Assembly (NCBI RefSeq): GCF_030062155.1
Contig: NZ_CP118269.1
Span: 1,178,001 to 1,242,000, forward strand
Direction: 5' to 3'
DNA from: Pantoea sp. Lij88
Lineage (GTDB): Bacteria > Pseudomonadota > Gammaproteobacteria > Enterobacterales > Enterobacteriaceae
DNA: 64,000 nt
Made by a program: the position numbers and the translations under genes. Below are positions 37,180 through 44,795 of the stretch, in pieces. The notes beneath the pieces were generated by a model, which worked only from the letters and a program-made list of their open reading frames with translations, did not search any database and had not been told where the DNA came from. Within the stretch, counting starts at the first letter, position 1. Each line of letters starts with the position of its first letter.

Positions 37180-38479
37180 TCTAAGAAATGAGAATCTGAT
37201 TTTTGCAACGATGCAGGAGTATAGCTTCAAGCTTTCTGATATCAAATGGCAATTAGATAAAGAGACTTGTATTTTCCCACATAAGATTGCCGACAAAATG
37301 CCAAAGTCAATGCGTATTGGTTACCTTACTACCTTGGCTTACTTTTCGGCTGAATACAGTGCAGGTTACACAAAAAACATAAACCAGATTTTTAGTCAAT
37401 GGTTAGGGATGATAGACCTTAAGACGATAGATGCAAATGCGGTTTATCAATTTAATGTTAATTTAGGCCCTGAGAAAAACTACAAACTAAACTCTATAAA
37501 GAAGTTTCTAACGAAGTGGAAAAAGCTCGGTTATGTAGGAGTTGAAACCTCAGCTTTAACAATGCTGGAAAAAATAAAAGTTAAAACTAATTTGACAGGA
37601 GAAGCCGTCAAACGAAGAGATCCAAATAGTGGACCGCTAACTGGAGAAGAACTGCAAATCGTTCTTGAGAGTATCAGCAACTTGTTGAAAGAAGATAAAA
37701 TTCCCATTTATCTTTATTGCTATGTCATTCTTTTAGCAACAACGGGAAGGAGGCCATTACAGTTAACATCCTTAAAAGAAAAAGATCTCATCAGAACGGG
37801 AGAAGGTTGCTTTCTAAACATACCGAAAGTAAAACAAAGGAAGGACTTTAGAAGTGAGTTTAGCTTGGTAAGTATCGATGACTGCCTTTATGAGAAACTA
37901 ACAACCTTGATTGATATGAATAAAAAACATATTGAAGATGGTGTTGGGCAGAGTATTGGTCATATAAAAAATGAATTACCTATATTCATGGACTACAAAA
38001 AACCCGTATCAATTCAGTCTGGTCAAAGTTTAGAAACCATCATGGCAACTGATTTTTTACATATGAAGAATTCATTTATATCTAAAGAATTAAATAAAAT
38101 CACCACTAAATTTAATATCCAGTCCTCAAGAACCCAAAATCCTATAAGTCTGAATGCCAGACGATTTAGGTATACCCTTGGATCTCGTTTAGCAAAGGAA
38201 GGAGCCTCAGTTGAAGTGATCGCTAAAGCTTTAGACCATAAATCTATTAACTCATCAGGGATATACGTAAAAAATAGCCCAGATAATGTTCACGATATCG
38301 ATATGAAACTTCATTCATTTTTTGAACCTCTATCGAAGATATTTCAGGGTAGCGATAGCACACAGAACAAGAAGCTCTTTACAGAATATGTTTTAAATTC
38401 TTTTGGATTCATAGATTGTAAACACGAACACATAGAGTGTTTTACCTGCAAAAACTTTAGAGCATGGAGTTCTAAATGA
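37166..38479 (+). CDS. tyrosine recombinase 2 of the trio
   Basis: This 437-aa recombinase has an Arg pair in 'ATTGRRPLQLTSL' (about residues 195-196) and a C-terminal box 'NARRFRYTLGSRLA' in which the usual first His of HxxR is Arg; 'ALDHKS' and 'SGIYVKN' then supply the later His and the Tyr. The C terminus has a zinc-finger-like 'CKHEHIECFTCKNF', also seen in TnpB-type proteins of Tn554-like elements. The altered box may affect catalysis. It overlaps both neighbours (14 bp and 4 bp). Confidence 0.85.
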   Translation: METCNLRNENLIFATMQEYSFKLSDIKWQLDKETCIFPHKIADKMPKSMRIGYLTTLAYFSAEYSAGYTKNINQIFSQWLGMIDLKTIDANAVYQFNVNLGPEKNYKLNSIKKFLTKWKKLGYVGVETSALTMLEKIKVKTNLTGEAVKRRDPNSGPLTGEELQIVLESISNLLKEDKIPIYLYCYVILLATTGRRPLQLTSLKEKDLIRTGEGCFLNIPKVKQRKDFRSEFSLVSIDDCLYEKLTTLIDMNKKHIEDGVGQSIGHIKNELPIFMDYKKPVSIQSGQSLETIMATDFLHMKNSFISKELNKITTKFNIQSSRTQNPISLNARRFRYTLGSRLAKEGASVEVIAKALDHKSINSSGIYVKNSPDNVHDIDMKLHSFFEPLSKIFQGSDSTQNKKLFTEYVLNSFGFIDCKHEHIECFTCKNFRAWSSK

Positions 38480-40107
38480 CCAACGTGATTTTATTTGAGC
38501 CAATCAATGCTAACAACCCAAATTTAAATGTTGAGGATTTTATTAAATTTTGCAAGGGTAATGTTTTCAACTCTAAGTTAGCCAGTGCATGGGAAAACAA
38601 TATATGGAAGGGATGTTACAGATTCAACAAATTTGACATGAAAAATAATCGAAATAGCAAAGATAGATTAGATGATAGCTTCATTGATTTTGCTAAGGCT
38701 TATATGTTTCATATTCACTCGTTTAACAAGTCAAAGTTAAACCAGAATGCTTTGGCAATGTTGAAGATCGTTGAATTTGTGTTATTGAAATCATACGGTG
38801 AAGCTAATGTAGTCAAGTGTAATAATAACATTTTTGATGAGTGTGTAAGAGTAGCAACGGCTAAATATACAAAATTACAAGCAGTTGGAATTGGTAAGGA
38901 ACTTGAGAAACTATGTTCATTTTTGAGTGAAAACAGAATGACAATCTCATCATACTTTTTTTGGGTAAATCCGTTAAGGCATAAAATAACTCAAAGTTGG
39001 CAAGGTTATGAACCTTCGCTGGAAGGGCACTCAAAATTACCAGATATAAAGTCCGTCATAGCCATTGCGGAGATTTTCTCAAAAGATGAAAGCCAACTGT
39101 CTGTGAGGGACATTTTCATAACTTCTGTTCTTGCACTGCTGATGTGTGCACCAGGACGAATCTCGGAAATTTTAAGTCTTGCTGCGGATTGTGAGATTAC
39201 AGAGCATGATGAGAACGGCATAGAACGATACGGTTTAAGGTTTTTTTCAGCGAAGGGGTATGCGGGAGACATTAAATGGATTCCTACAGTAATGGTCCCT
39301 GTAGCTAAAAAGGCCATAGCCCGGTTGAGAAAGTTGTCCACCCATCCAAGGTTTGTTGCAAAAACGATGGAAGGGAAGGTCCCTGAGTCATACAGACATG
39401 AACTCTTTACTAAAAAGCCTCAAAATTTTCCCTGGTATGATGAAGAAAAGAAAATCAAATATTCGAATGCTTTATGTCTGTTATTTGAAGGGCAACTATG
39501 TCAAAAAATAAACAAACATTTGGCACCTTTGTTCAGACCCACTGCTCAGTTTTTTAGATGTGATATTGATGCCTTTGCAAGTATCAAAGGCACTACAAAC
39601 TTGTTTAAAAGACACGGTTATATTAACGATGACGGTAGCCCATATTCGCTAAGAACGCATCAGTTGAGACATTTACTAAATACTTTTTCCCAGATCAGCG
39701 GTATGGACGAGTTTAGCATAGCCAGATGGTCTGGAAGGAAGTTGGTCTCACAAAATGTTTCCTATGACCACCGATCACACTTACAAATGATCAAACTAAT
39801 GAAAGATAAAACTTCAATTGGAGCCGGTAATAGTCATAGGAATAAAGAAATAGCTGTTATGGACATAACTGATTTCGATTTATTGAATGATGGAGCTGTG
39901 CTCGTCACTAAGCATGGCTACTGCAAGCACTCATATGTTTTTAAGCCTTGTAATTATTATCCCTTACAAGACTCTGGAACGGATGATTGCCAACTAAGCA
40001 GGATACACACTAAAATTCTTGAAAAAACCAATTTTGATAAAAATGATGGGAATGTTAATGCTGACAAATGGTATGAATTTCAAACCAAAATAATAAAAGG
40101 AGAGTAA
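38476..40107 (+). CDS. tyrosine recombinase 3 of the trio
   Basis: This 543-aa protein is the largest of the three. Catalytic landmarks are Arg in 'CAPGRISEILSL', 'HQLRHLLNTF', 'ARWSGRK' and the Tyr in 'NVSYDHRS', all intact. The C-terminal part contains 'KHGYCKHSYVFKPC' and later Cys residues, a probable zinc-binding tail as in Tn554 TnpB. ATGA overlap with recombinase 2 shows translational coupling. Confidence 0.88.
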   Translation: MTNVILFEPINANNPNLNVEDFIKFCKGNVFNSKLASAWENNIWKGCYRFNKFDMKNNRNSKDRLDDSFIDFAKAYMFHIHSFNKSKLNQNALAMLKIVEFVLLKSYGEANVVKCNNNIFDECVRVATAKYTKLQAVGIGKELEKLCSFLSENRMTISSYFFWVNPLRHKITQSWQGYEPSLEGHSKLPDIKSVIAIAEIFSKDESQLSVRDIFITSVLALLMCAPGRISEILSLAADCEITEHDENGIERYGLRFFSAKGYAGDIKWIPTVMVPVAKKAIARLRKLSTHPRFVAKTMEGKVPESYRHELFTKKPQNFPWYDEEKKIKYSNALCLLFEGQLCQKINKHLAPLFRPTAQFFRCDIDAFASIKGTTNLFKRHGYINDDGSPYSLRTHQLRHLLNTFSQISGMDEFSIARWSGRKLVSQNVSYDHRSHLQMIKLMKDKTSIGAGNSHRNKEIAVMDITDFDLLNDGAVLVTKHGYCKHSYVFKPCNYYPLQDSGTDDCQLSRIHTKILEKTNFDKNDGNVNADKWYEFQTKIIKGE

Positions 40108-40533
40108 ATGGCTAAACATATTACTGGTTATGATGAAAAGTTGATAATGAAAGTTATTAATACCTGGAATGACGATGAGAAGCTGACCTGGGAGGCTTTA
40201 TGTGACGAGTTGATAAAGATTATTGGGAAGAGACCTTCAAGGCAATCTTTAAGTGGTCATGTTAAAATTGCGGATTGTTTTAATTCAAAAAAGAAGCTTC
40301 TCAAGTCTGGTGTGAAAGAAACATGTGCGGTTAAACCTGCTAATTTAAAAATTGCTTGTCAGAGAATAAAAAGACTCGAAACTGAAAACGAAGCCTTGAT
40401 AGCATTGAATAACAAATATTTAGAGCAGTTTAAGATATGGCTATATAATTCTCATTTAAAACAAATGACAGCCGAAGAGCTTAATCGTCCTTTGCCTAAA
40501 AAAGATATTCAAATGGAAGTTGATAGGTTTTAA
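40108..40533 (+). CDS. TnpC-like coiled-coil protein of the trio element
   Basis: This 141-aa protein starts immediately after the stop of recombinase 3 (zero spacing, GGAGAG upstream). Its N terminus resembles a DNA-binding helical domain ('TWEALCDELIKIIGKRPSRQ', about residues 28-47), followed by a coiled coil 'CQRIKRLETENEALIALNN' (about residues 91-109). Size, layout and position match TnpC of Tn554, which influences orientation and frequency of transposition. The assignment is by analogy. Confidence 0.65.
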   Translation: MAKHITGYDEKLIMKVINTWNDDEKLTWEALCDELIKIIGKRPSRQSLSGHVKIADCFNSKKKLLKSGVKETCAVKPANLKIACQRIKRLETENEALIALNNKYLEQFKIWLYNSHLKQMTAEELNRPLPKKDIQMEVDRF

Positions 40534-40606
40534 CTATTGACATGATTAAATATTATGATATTTCTTTAAGTGTCAGGATGACATTCACAACAGCAAGGAT
40601 GCTACT

Positions 40607-41014
40607 ATGAATAAATTAAACAGATATTTGCCAGATCAGAAATTTTTGATACTCCTCAATCGCTTCATTCTTAGATACGATGAATCAGACTGTAATAAAG
40701 AAAAAATCGTAAAAGATGCCTATCTGTTCTGTGTAGGATACTTCTTGAAGTATCAGCAAGAATATCAGAATCCCTATCTGAAGGGGCCAAGCAACATTAT
40801 TGCAGTTTTGAGTTCGGCTTTGCTCAGTCCAAACTTCTATACAATACCTTCAACAGTCAGTCTCGAACGAGTGCTGTATTTCTACAAGTTTATTATTGAA
40901 TACATTATCTGGAATGAGTATGAAGTTGAAAGAATATTTGCTACTCAAAAACAGAGCTTTACGCCTTCACCAGAGCTTAAAGTGGATGGTTTCAAAATGA
41001 AGAAAAGAGTTTAG
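40607..41014 (+). CDS. hypothetical protein (135 aa)
   Basis: This soluble, helical, Tyr/Phe-rich protein contains 'FCVGYFLKYQQEYQNPYLKG' and a basic C terminus 'GFKMKKRV'. AAGGA lies seven bases before the ATG. It follows the trio element by about 70 bp in the same direction. I do not recognise it; it may be trio cargo or part of the older island. Confidence 0.45.
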   Translation: MNKLNRYLPDQKFLILLNRFILRYDESDCNKEKIVKDAYLFCVGYFLKYQQEYQNPYLKGPSNIIAVLSSALLSPNFYTIPSTVSLERVLYFYKFIIEYIIWNEYEVERIFATQKQSFTPSPELKVDGFKMKKRV

Positions 41015-41050
41015 GATATACTTTTTATTCAGTATGGCGATACAATAACT

Positions 41051-41111
41051 ATGCCATATGACCTTTACACTTAACTTAGGGCGAGTGTTCTGCGAATGGA
41101 TCATATGGCAT
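41051..41111. promoter_or_regulatory. 11-bp inverted repeat before the small membrane gene
   Basis: ATGCCATATGA (41051-41061) and its exact reverse complement (41101-41111) are 39 bases apart, 57 bp upstream of the gene starting at 41169. It may be a paired operator that loops DNA or an RNA stem in the leader. Confidence 0.5.
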
Positions 41112-41168
41112 CTCAGCTTTGATGTATGATATATTTTTTTTTATCTTATGGCGTTTCAGGGTGATGAA

Positions 41169-41492
41169 ATGAATGATTTTGAGAAAAAACTCCTCCAGAA
41201 TGGATTCTCGGCGAAGGATATCCGCAAGCTTAATGAAATTCTTACCCGAGATGAGAACAAATCAGATACACTTCAGTCTCTCATTCAGGAGCTGAGCAAG
41301 CGCTTTTGGGCCGGTATAATTTCCATGCTCATAATTTTATCAGTTTTCATTTATGGTATATCGAAAGGGCATAAAGAAAGCCTGATTTCTTATGCAATCG
41401 TCCTTATCATCGGCGCCATAATCGTTTACTTTGTCATACCAATGAATCTTGCTTGGAAAGCACACAGGTTTGCAGGTAAGAGCAAAAGTTAG
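41169..41492 (+). CDS. small two-span membrane protein, candidate immunity partner of the DUF4225-like protein
   Basis: The ATG at 41169 has AGGG seven bases upstream and gives 107 aa; an ATG at 41148 would add seven residues. Two hydrophobic segments (about residues 47-63 and 72-91) follow a charged helical N terminus. Its 3' end overlaps by 4 bp the 3' end of the convergent DUF4225-like gene. Small two-span proteins are typical immunity partners of membrane-acting toxins; here the role is only inferred from position. Confidence 0.5.
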   Translation: MNDFEKKLLQNGFSAKDIRKLNEILTRDENKSDTLQSLIQELSKRFWAGIISMLIILSVFIYGISKGHKESLISYAIVLIIGAIIVYFVIPMNLAWKAHRFAGKSKS

Positions 41493-42307
41493 TTTCCATT
41501 TTTATTGTGGTTCATCTGATAGAGGTTCACACCTATAGCGCTACCTTTCCAGATTGCTGTTGCACCTTTTATAGACAAGTCTTGTTTGCTCATCATCTGC
41601 ACTTGGCGATAGTAATCAGTAGGGAGATACTTGAATATTCTCCAAGCCTCGGGTTTCAAAGTTAATTTGAAAATTCCGTAGTAAGATGTAGTAAGATCAA
41701 CCACTTGGTATGCAAGCAGACCCAAGCGTTTATCAAACCCAAAAAACTCAGCTACATCCTCATAAGCTTCAATCACCGGATTGGAAGGGTTCGAAACTCC
41801 TCTTAGCTTGTCTATGCTTTCCACCATTGAGCCTGCACCATTAGCAATCATTGCAGAACCAGCAACAACACCGATAACATTGCCACTGAACAGCGATCCA
41901 GCAAACAAGCCTACACCAGCCGCTAACTGAACAGTCCCAAGAACAACTCCTATTCCGTCGATGACATAGCCAATGACCTTTTCATGGTCATGGTAAAACT
42001 TCACAGAAGACGATACTAGGGCTTCTCCTGTTCTGAGCATCCGGTCCTGAATCTTTAAGTTTTGGGCTTCTTGCTTAAGATTTTGGATGCAATCCTGACA
42101 CTTATCATCCGAGGTAGAAGTGCGAATGGTCTGGATCTGCAAGCGGGAGAACTCTCTTATTTCATCCTGAAACTTTACACGGACAAGCGCATCCTTGAGA
42201 TGGAACTGGGAGAGGGATGTAGCAACATTAACTAAGTGATTAGCTTCAAGACTTGCCATGCTCAGAAAGTAGTTTAATTGCCTGTTCCTGTCCCAATAGT
42301 TATCCAT
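41489..42307 (-). CDS. DUF4225-like protein with a glycine-rich hydrophobic hairpin
   Basis: This 272-aa protein has a helical N-terminal region, a long hydrophobic Gly/Ala-rich stretch (about residues 116-165, including 'GIGVVLGTVQLAAGVGLFAG' and 'GVVAGSAMIANGAGSMVESI') and a C-terminal region ending 'GVNLYQMNHNKNGN'. This matches my recollection of the DUF4225 family. The hydrophobic hairpin resembles membrane-inserting regions of colicin-like toxins, so a toxin role is possible but unproven. No signal peptide is seen. It faces a small membrane protein at its 3' end. Confidence 0.6.
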   Translation of the reverse strand: MDNYWDRNRQLNYFLSMASLEANHLVNVATSLSQFHLKDALVRVKFQDEIREFSRLQIQTIRTSTSDDKCQDCIQNLKQEAQNLKIQDRMLRTGEALVSSSVKFYHDHEKVIGYVIDGIGVVLGTVQLAAGVGLFAGSLFSGNVIGVVAGSAMIANGAGSMVESIDKLRGVSNPSNPVIEAYEDVAEFFGFDKRLGLLAYQVVDLTTSYYGIFKLTLKPEAWRIFKYLPTDYYRQVQMMSKQDLSIKGATAIWKGSAIGVNLYQMNHNKNGN

Positions 42308-42668
42308 ACAGCATCCTTAAAGATATGAGTATCAGCACTGCAAAATTTAAACCTAACTTCCTCATATGATAAGAAATTTTTCATTATCATAATAAAGCAA
42401 GAAAAACCCTTTAACTACCTGATTTTAATGTAATTATTATTTTTAGCAATAATTTTTACCCGCATTAATCTCACCATTATGAGAGCATTATGTGAAGAAA
42501 ATTTCGTGTAAATCTGCACGGAAAATTGTAAAGTATTATGTCTTGCACGACAGAAGGCTTGCTAACAATTACTCATATAGATAGTTATATTCTTTCTTTT
42601 ATTTAAGTCTGCATAACCAGCGAAAGTCAGTTAATCAAAATTAAAATCAAACTTTGAGGCATAAAGGA
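42308..42668. other. divergent promoter region, no gene
   Basis: About 360 very AT-rich bases separate the leftward DUF4225-like gene from the rightward OLD-nuclease operon. Both promoters should be here. I see no strong inverted repeat. Confidence 0.4.
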
Positions 42669-44795
42669 ATGTATCTTAAAAGTATCAAAATAAACAATTT
42701 CAGAAAATTTGGTAGCAAAGATAACTTAATAGGCTTTGTAAAAGCTAATTCAGGAGACAATAAGGAATCACCAGTTGCTTCATCAACCACTTTAATAGTA
42801 GGTAAAAATAATGCAGGTAAAACTACTATAACTAAAGCACTAGAGTTTATTGTTGATGAAGGAGATAAGTTAGTCGGCTCATATTTTAATTTTGATTACT
42901 TAAATGGTTTGTTGAATGATTATATAGAAGGTGACTACAGTGAAACCCCAGAATTAAGCTTTGTTTTAGAGGTGATTCTTGATAATCGTGATCAAGATTT
43001 AGCGACTAACTTTGGGGAATTTATTACTATTAGTGACAGCGAAGATGTTAAAAAAACGCAGTCAGCTATAGTTAAAATATTTTATGTTGTTAAAGACAAG
43101 GATTTGTTTGAAGTTGACATAAAAAAAGGGATTGACTTTCTTACTCTGAAAAAAAAGGATAGAGTTTCAAAATTAAAATATTTAGTGGACAAGATATCAG
43201 AGACCCAATTCAGACGAGTAGTAAAAGGATTAAACGGTAGGGGAGAGAAAAGCATTAAGCTAAAAGATATAATTGATCTTAAGGTTATATCGGCTTCAAA
43301 TAATATTCATGATAAAAGGTTGCTGGCTAAATCTTTTAATAAAATAATTAGGTATATGTACGAAGTAAACGATAGAAGTTTACAGAGTATTAATAGTTTA
43401 GTTGAAAAAAATAATAGTAGATTGACTGGTAAAATTAGAAGAAATCATCAGAAGGGGATTCAATCGGTCTTGGAAAAAATCGTCTCTGAAAACGCATTGG
43501 CTTTCTCTTTAAGAGCTGATCTTACCTTCGATAAATTAATGACCGATCTTGTCACTTATGAATACATAGACGGTGAACATCACGTGCCAGAAGGGCAATT
43601 CGGTTTAGGTTATACTAACCTGATCAATATACTTAGCGAAATTATTGATTTTTCTTATAGATGCAAATATATGAAAAAGCAAAGTAAAGTTCAGGTTTTA
43701 TGTATTGAAGAACCTGAACTTTTTATGCATCCACAAATGCAAGTTAATTTCATTCGTCATATAGAAGAAGCACTTTTTGCAATATTAAAACTATCAAGCA
43801 GAGATTTTGCCAATTTAAAAACTCAAATTGTTATCACTACACATTCATCACATATACTGAATAGTGTGATCCAAGAGAGTTGCTCATTTGACGAAGTTAA
43901 TTATACATATCCAGAAAAAGGGCTTAGCAAAAATATTATAATTAAAGACTCTGATATTGCTATGGGTAAGAGTGAGAAAGATTATTTTCAGTTCATAAAA
44001 AAACATATAAAGCATCAAGTGCCAGAATTGTTTTTTTCTGATGCTATCATATTAGTTGAAGGGATTACCGAGGAAAGACTTGTTAACTTTTTCATAGAAA
44101 AGGATGTTACTCTTAGGAGAAAAAAGATATCGGTATTTAGAATAGATGGTGCTCACGGCAGTGTTTACATAAAATTGTTGAATGCTCTACGAATACCTTC
44201 ATTAATTATTACTGATATTGATTTCCAAAGAGAAAAGGAATCCTTATATAAAGAAGTTGAAGTGCAAGAGAATAAGAAAATTAAAATCCCTCTGTATCCG
44301 CAACTCGAAACAATTGATGAAACTACACTGACAACTAATAAAACACTCACTTTCATTCATAAAAGCTCAAAAGTAAATACCTTCCATAAATATTTCATAA
44401 AAGAAAATGTAAGGGTTTCATATCAAATTGAACCTGTTGAAATTTACTCTTCAGAGACCCTGTTAAGTAAATATTATGCTACTAGTTTTGAAGAGGCACT
44501 AATTTTAGAGAATTATAACAATCCTCTTTTTATAGAAATTTTAAAAACAGTTATCCCTTCTGTAATGGATGAATTGCTGGGTGGGGAAAACGTAGATGAA
44601 AATGTTTTATTCAAACACTCTTACAGGTTACAAAAGAATTTATCCGAAAGTAAAAGTAAGTTTAGTAACTCAATTATCTACTCATTGATTAAGTCGGCAG
44701 AAAGTTCAGAAGATCAATTAAAAATACCAAAGTATATTAAAGAAGGAATTGATTGGCTTTCAAATTACAAGTTCGCTGACGAGGTTGAATTATGA
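42669..44795 (+). CDS. OLD-family ATPase/TOPRIM nuclease (class 2, GajA-like)
   Basis: The 708-aa product has an N-terminal ABC-type ATPase: Walker A 'GKNNAGKTT' near residue 46, a signature-like 'FGLGYTNLINIL', Walker B 'VLCIEEPELFMHP' and the switch His in 'ITTHSSHIL'. A C-terminal TOPRIM domain follows with Glu in 'ILVEGITEER' (about residue 460) and the acidic pair 'DIDFQRE' (about residue 515). This is the layout of OLD nucleases, and the coupled helicase makes it class 2, the type of Gabija GajA. The ATG at 42669 gives the natural N terminus 'MYLKSIKINNFRKFG', though the AAGGA before it is very close; a TTG at 42654 is the alternative. All catalytic motifs look intact. Confidence 0.85.
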   Translation: MYLKSIKINNFRKFGSKDNLIGFVKANSGDNKESPVASSTTLIVGKNNAGKTTITKALEFIVDEGDKLVGSYFNFDYLNGLLNDYIEGDYSETPELSFVLEVILDNRDQDLATNFGEFITISDSEDVKKTQSAIVKIFYVVKDKDLFEVDIKKGIDFLTLKKKDRVSKLKYLVDKISETQFRRVVKGLNGRGEKSIKLKDIIDLKVISASNNIHDKRLLAKSFNKIIRYMYEVNDRSLQSINSLVEKNNSRLTGKIRRNHQKGIQSVLEKIVSENALAFSLRADLTFDKLMTDLVTYEYIDGEHHVPEGQFGLGYTNLINILSEIIDFSYRCKYMKKQSKVQVLCIEEPELFMHPQMQVNFIRHIEEALFAILKLSSRDFANLKTQIVITTHSSHILNSVIQESCSFDEVNYTYPEKGLSKNIIIKDSDIAMGKSEKDYFQFIKKHIKHQVPELFFSDAIILVEGITEERLVNFFIEKDVTLRRKKISVFRIDGAHGSVYIKLLNALRIPSLIITDIDFQREKESLYKEVEVQENKKIKIPLYPQLETIDETTLTTNKTLTFIHKSSKVNTFHKYFIKENVRVSYQIEPVEIYSSETLLSKYYATSFEEALILENYNNPLFIEILKTVIPSVMDELLGGENVDENVLFKHSYRLQKNLSESKSKFSNSIIYSLIKSAESSEDQLKIPKYIKEGIDWLSNYKFADEVEL

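Larger units (their letters stand above)
35959..40533 (+). mobile_element. recombinase-trio element (three tyrosine recombinases plus a small helical protein)
   Basis: Four tightly packed genes (overlaps of 14 and 4 bp, then zero spacing) encode three tyrosine recombinases and a TnpC-like coiled-coil protein. The layout recalls Tn554 (TnpA/TnpB/TnpC) and recombinase-in-trio elements, nested inside the argW island. I could not define its ends with certainty. Confidence 0.65.

Noticed and set aside
36400..41000. CRISPR-like repeats in the AT-rich island
   Set aside because: Short AT-rich motifs recur, but no regularly spaced repeat array was found anywhere in the window.
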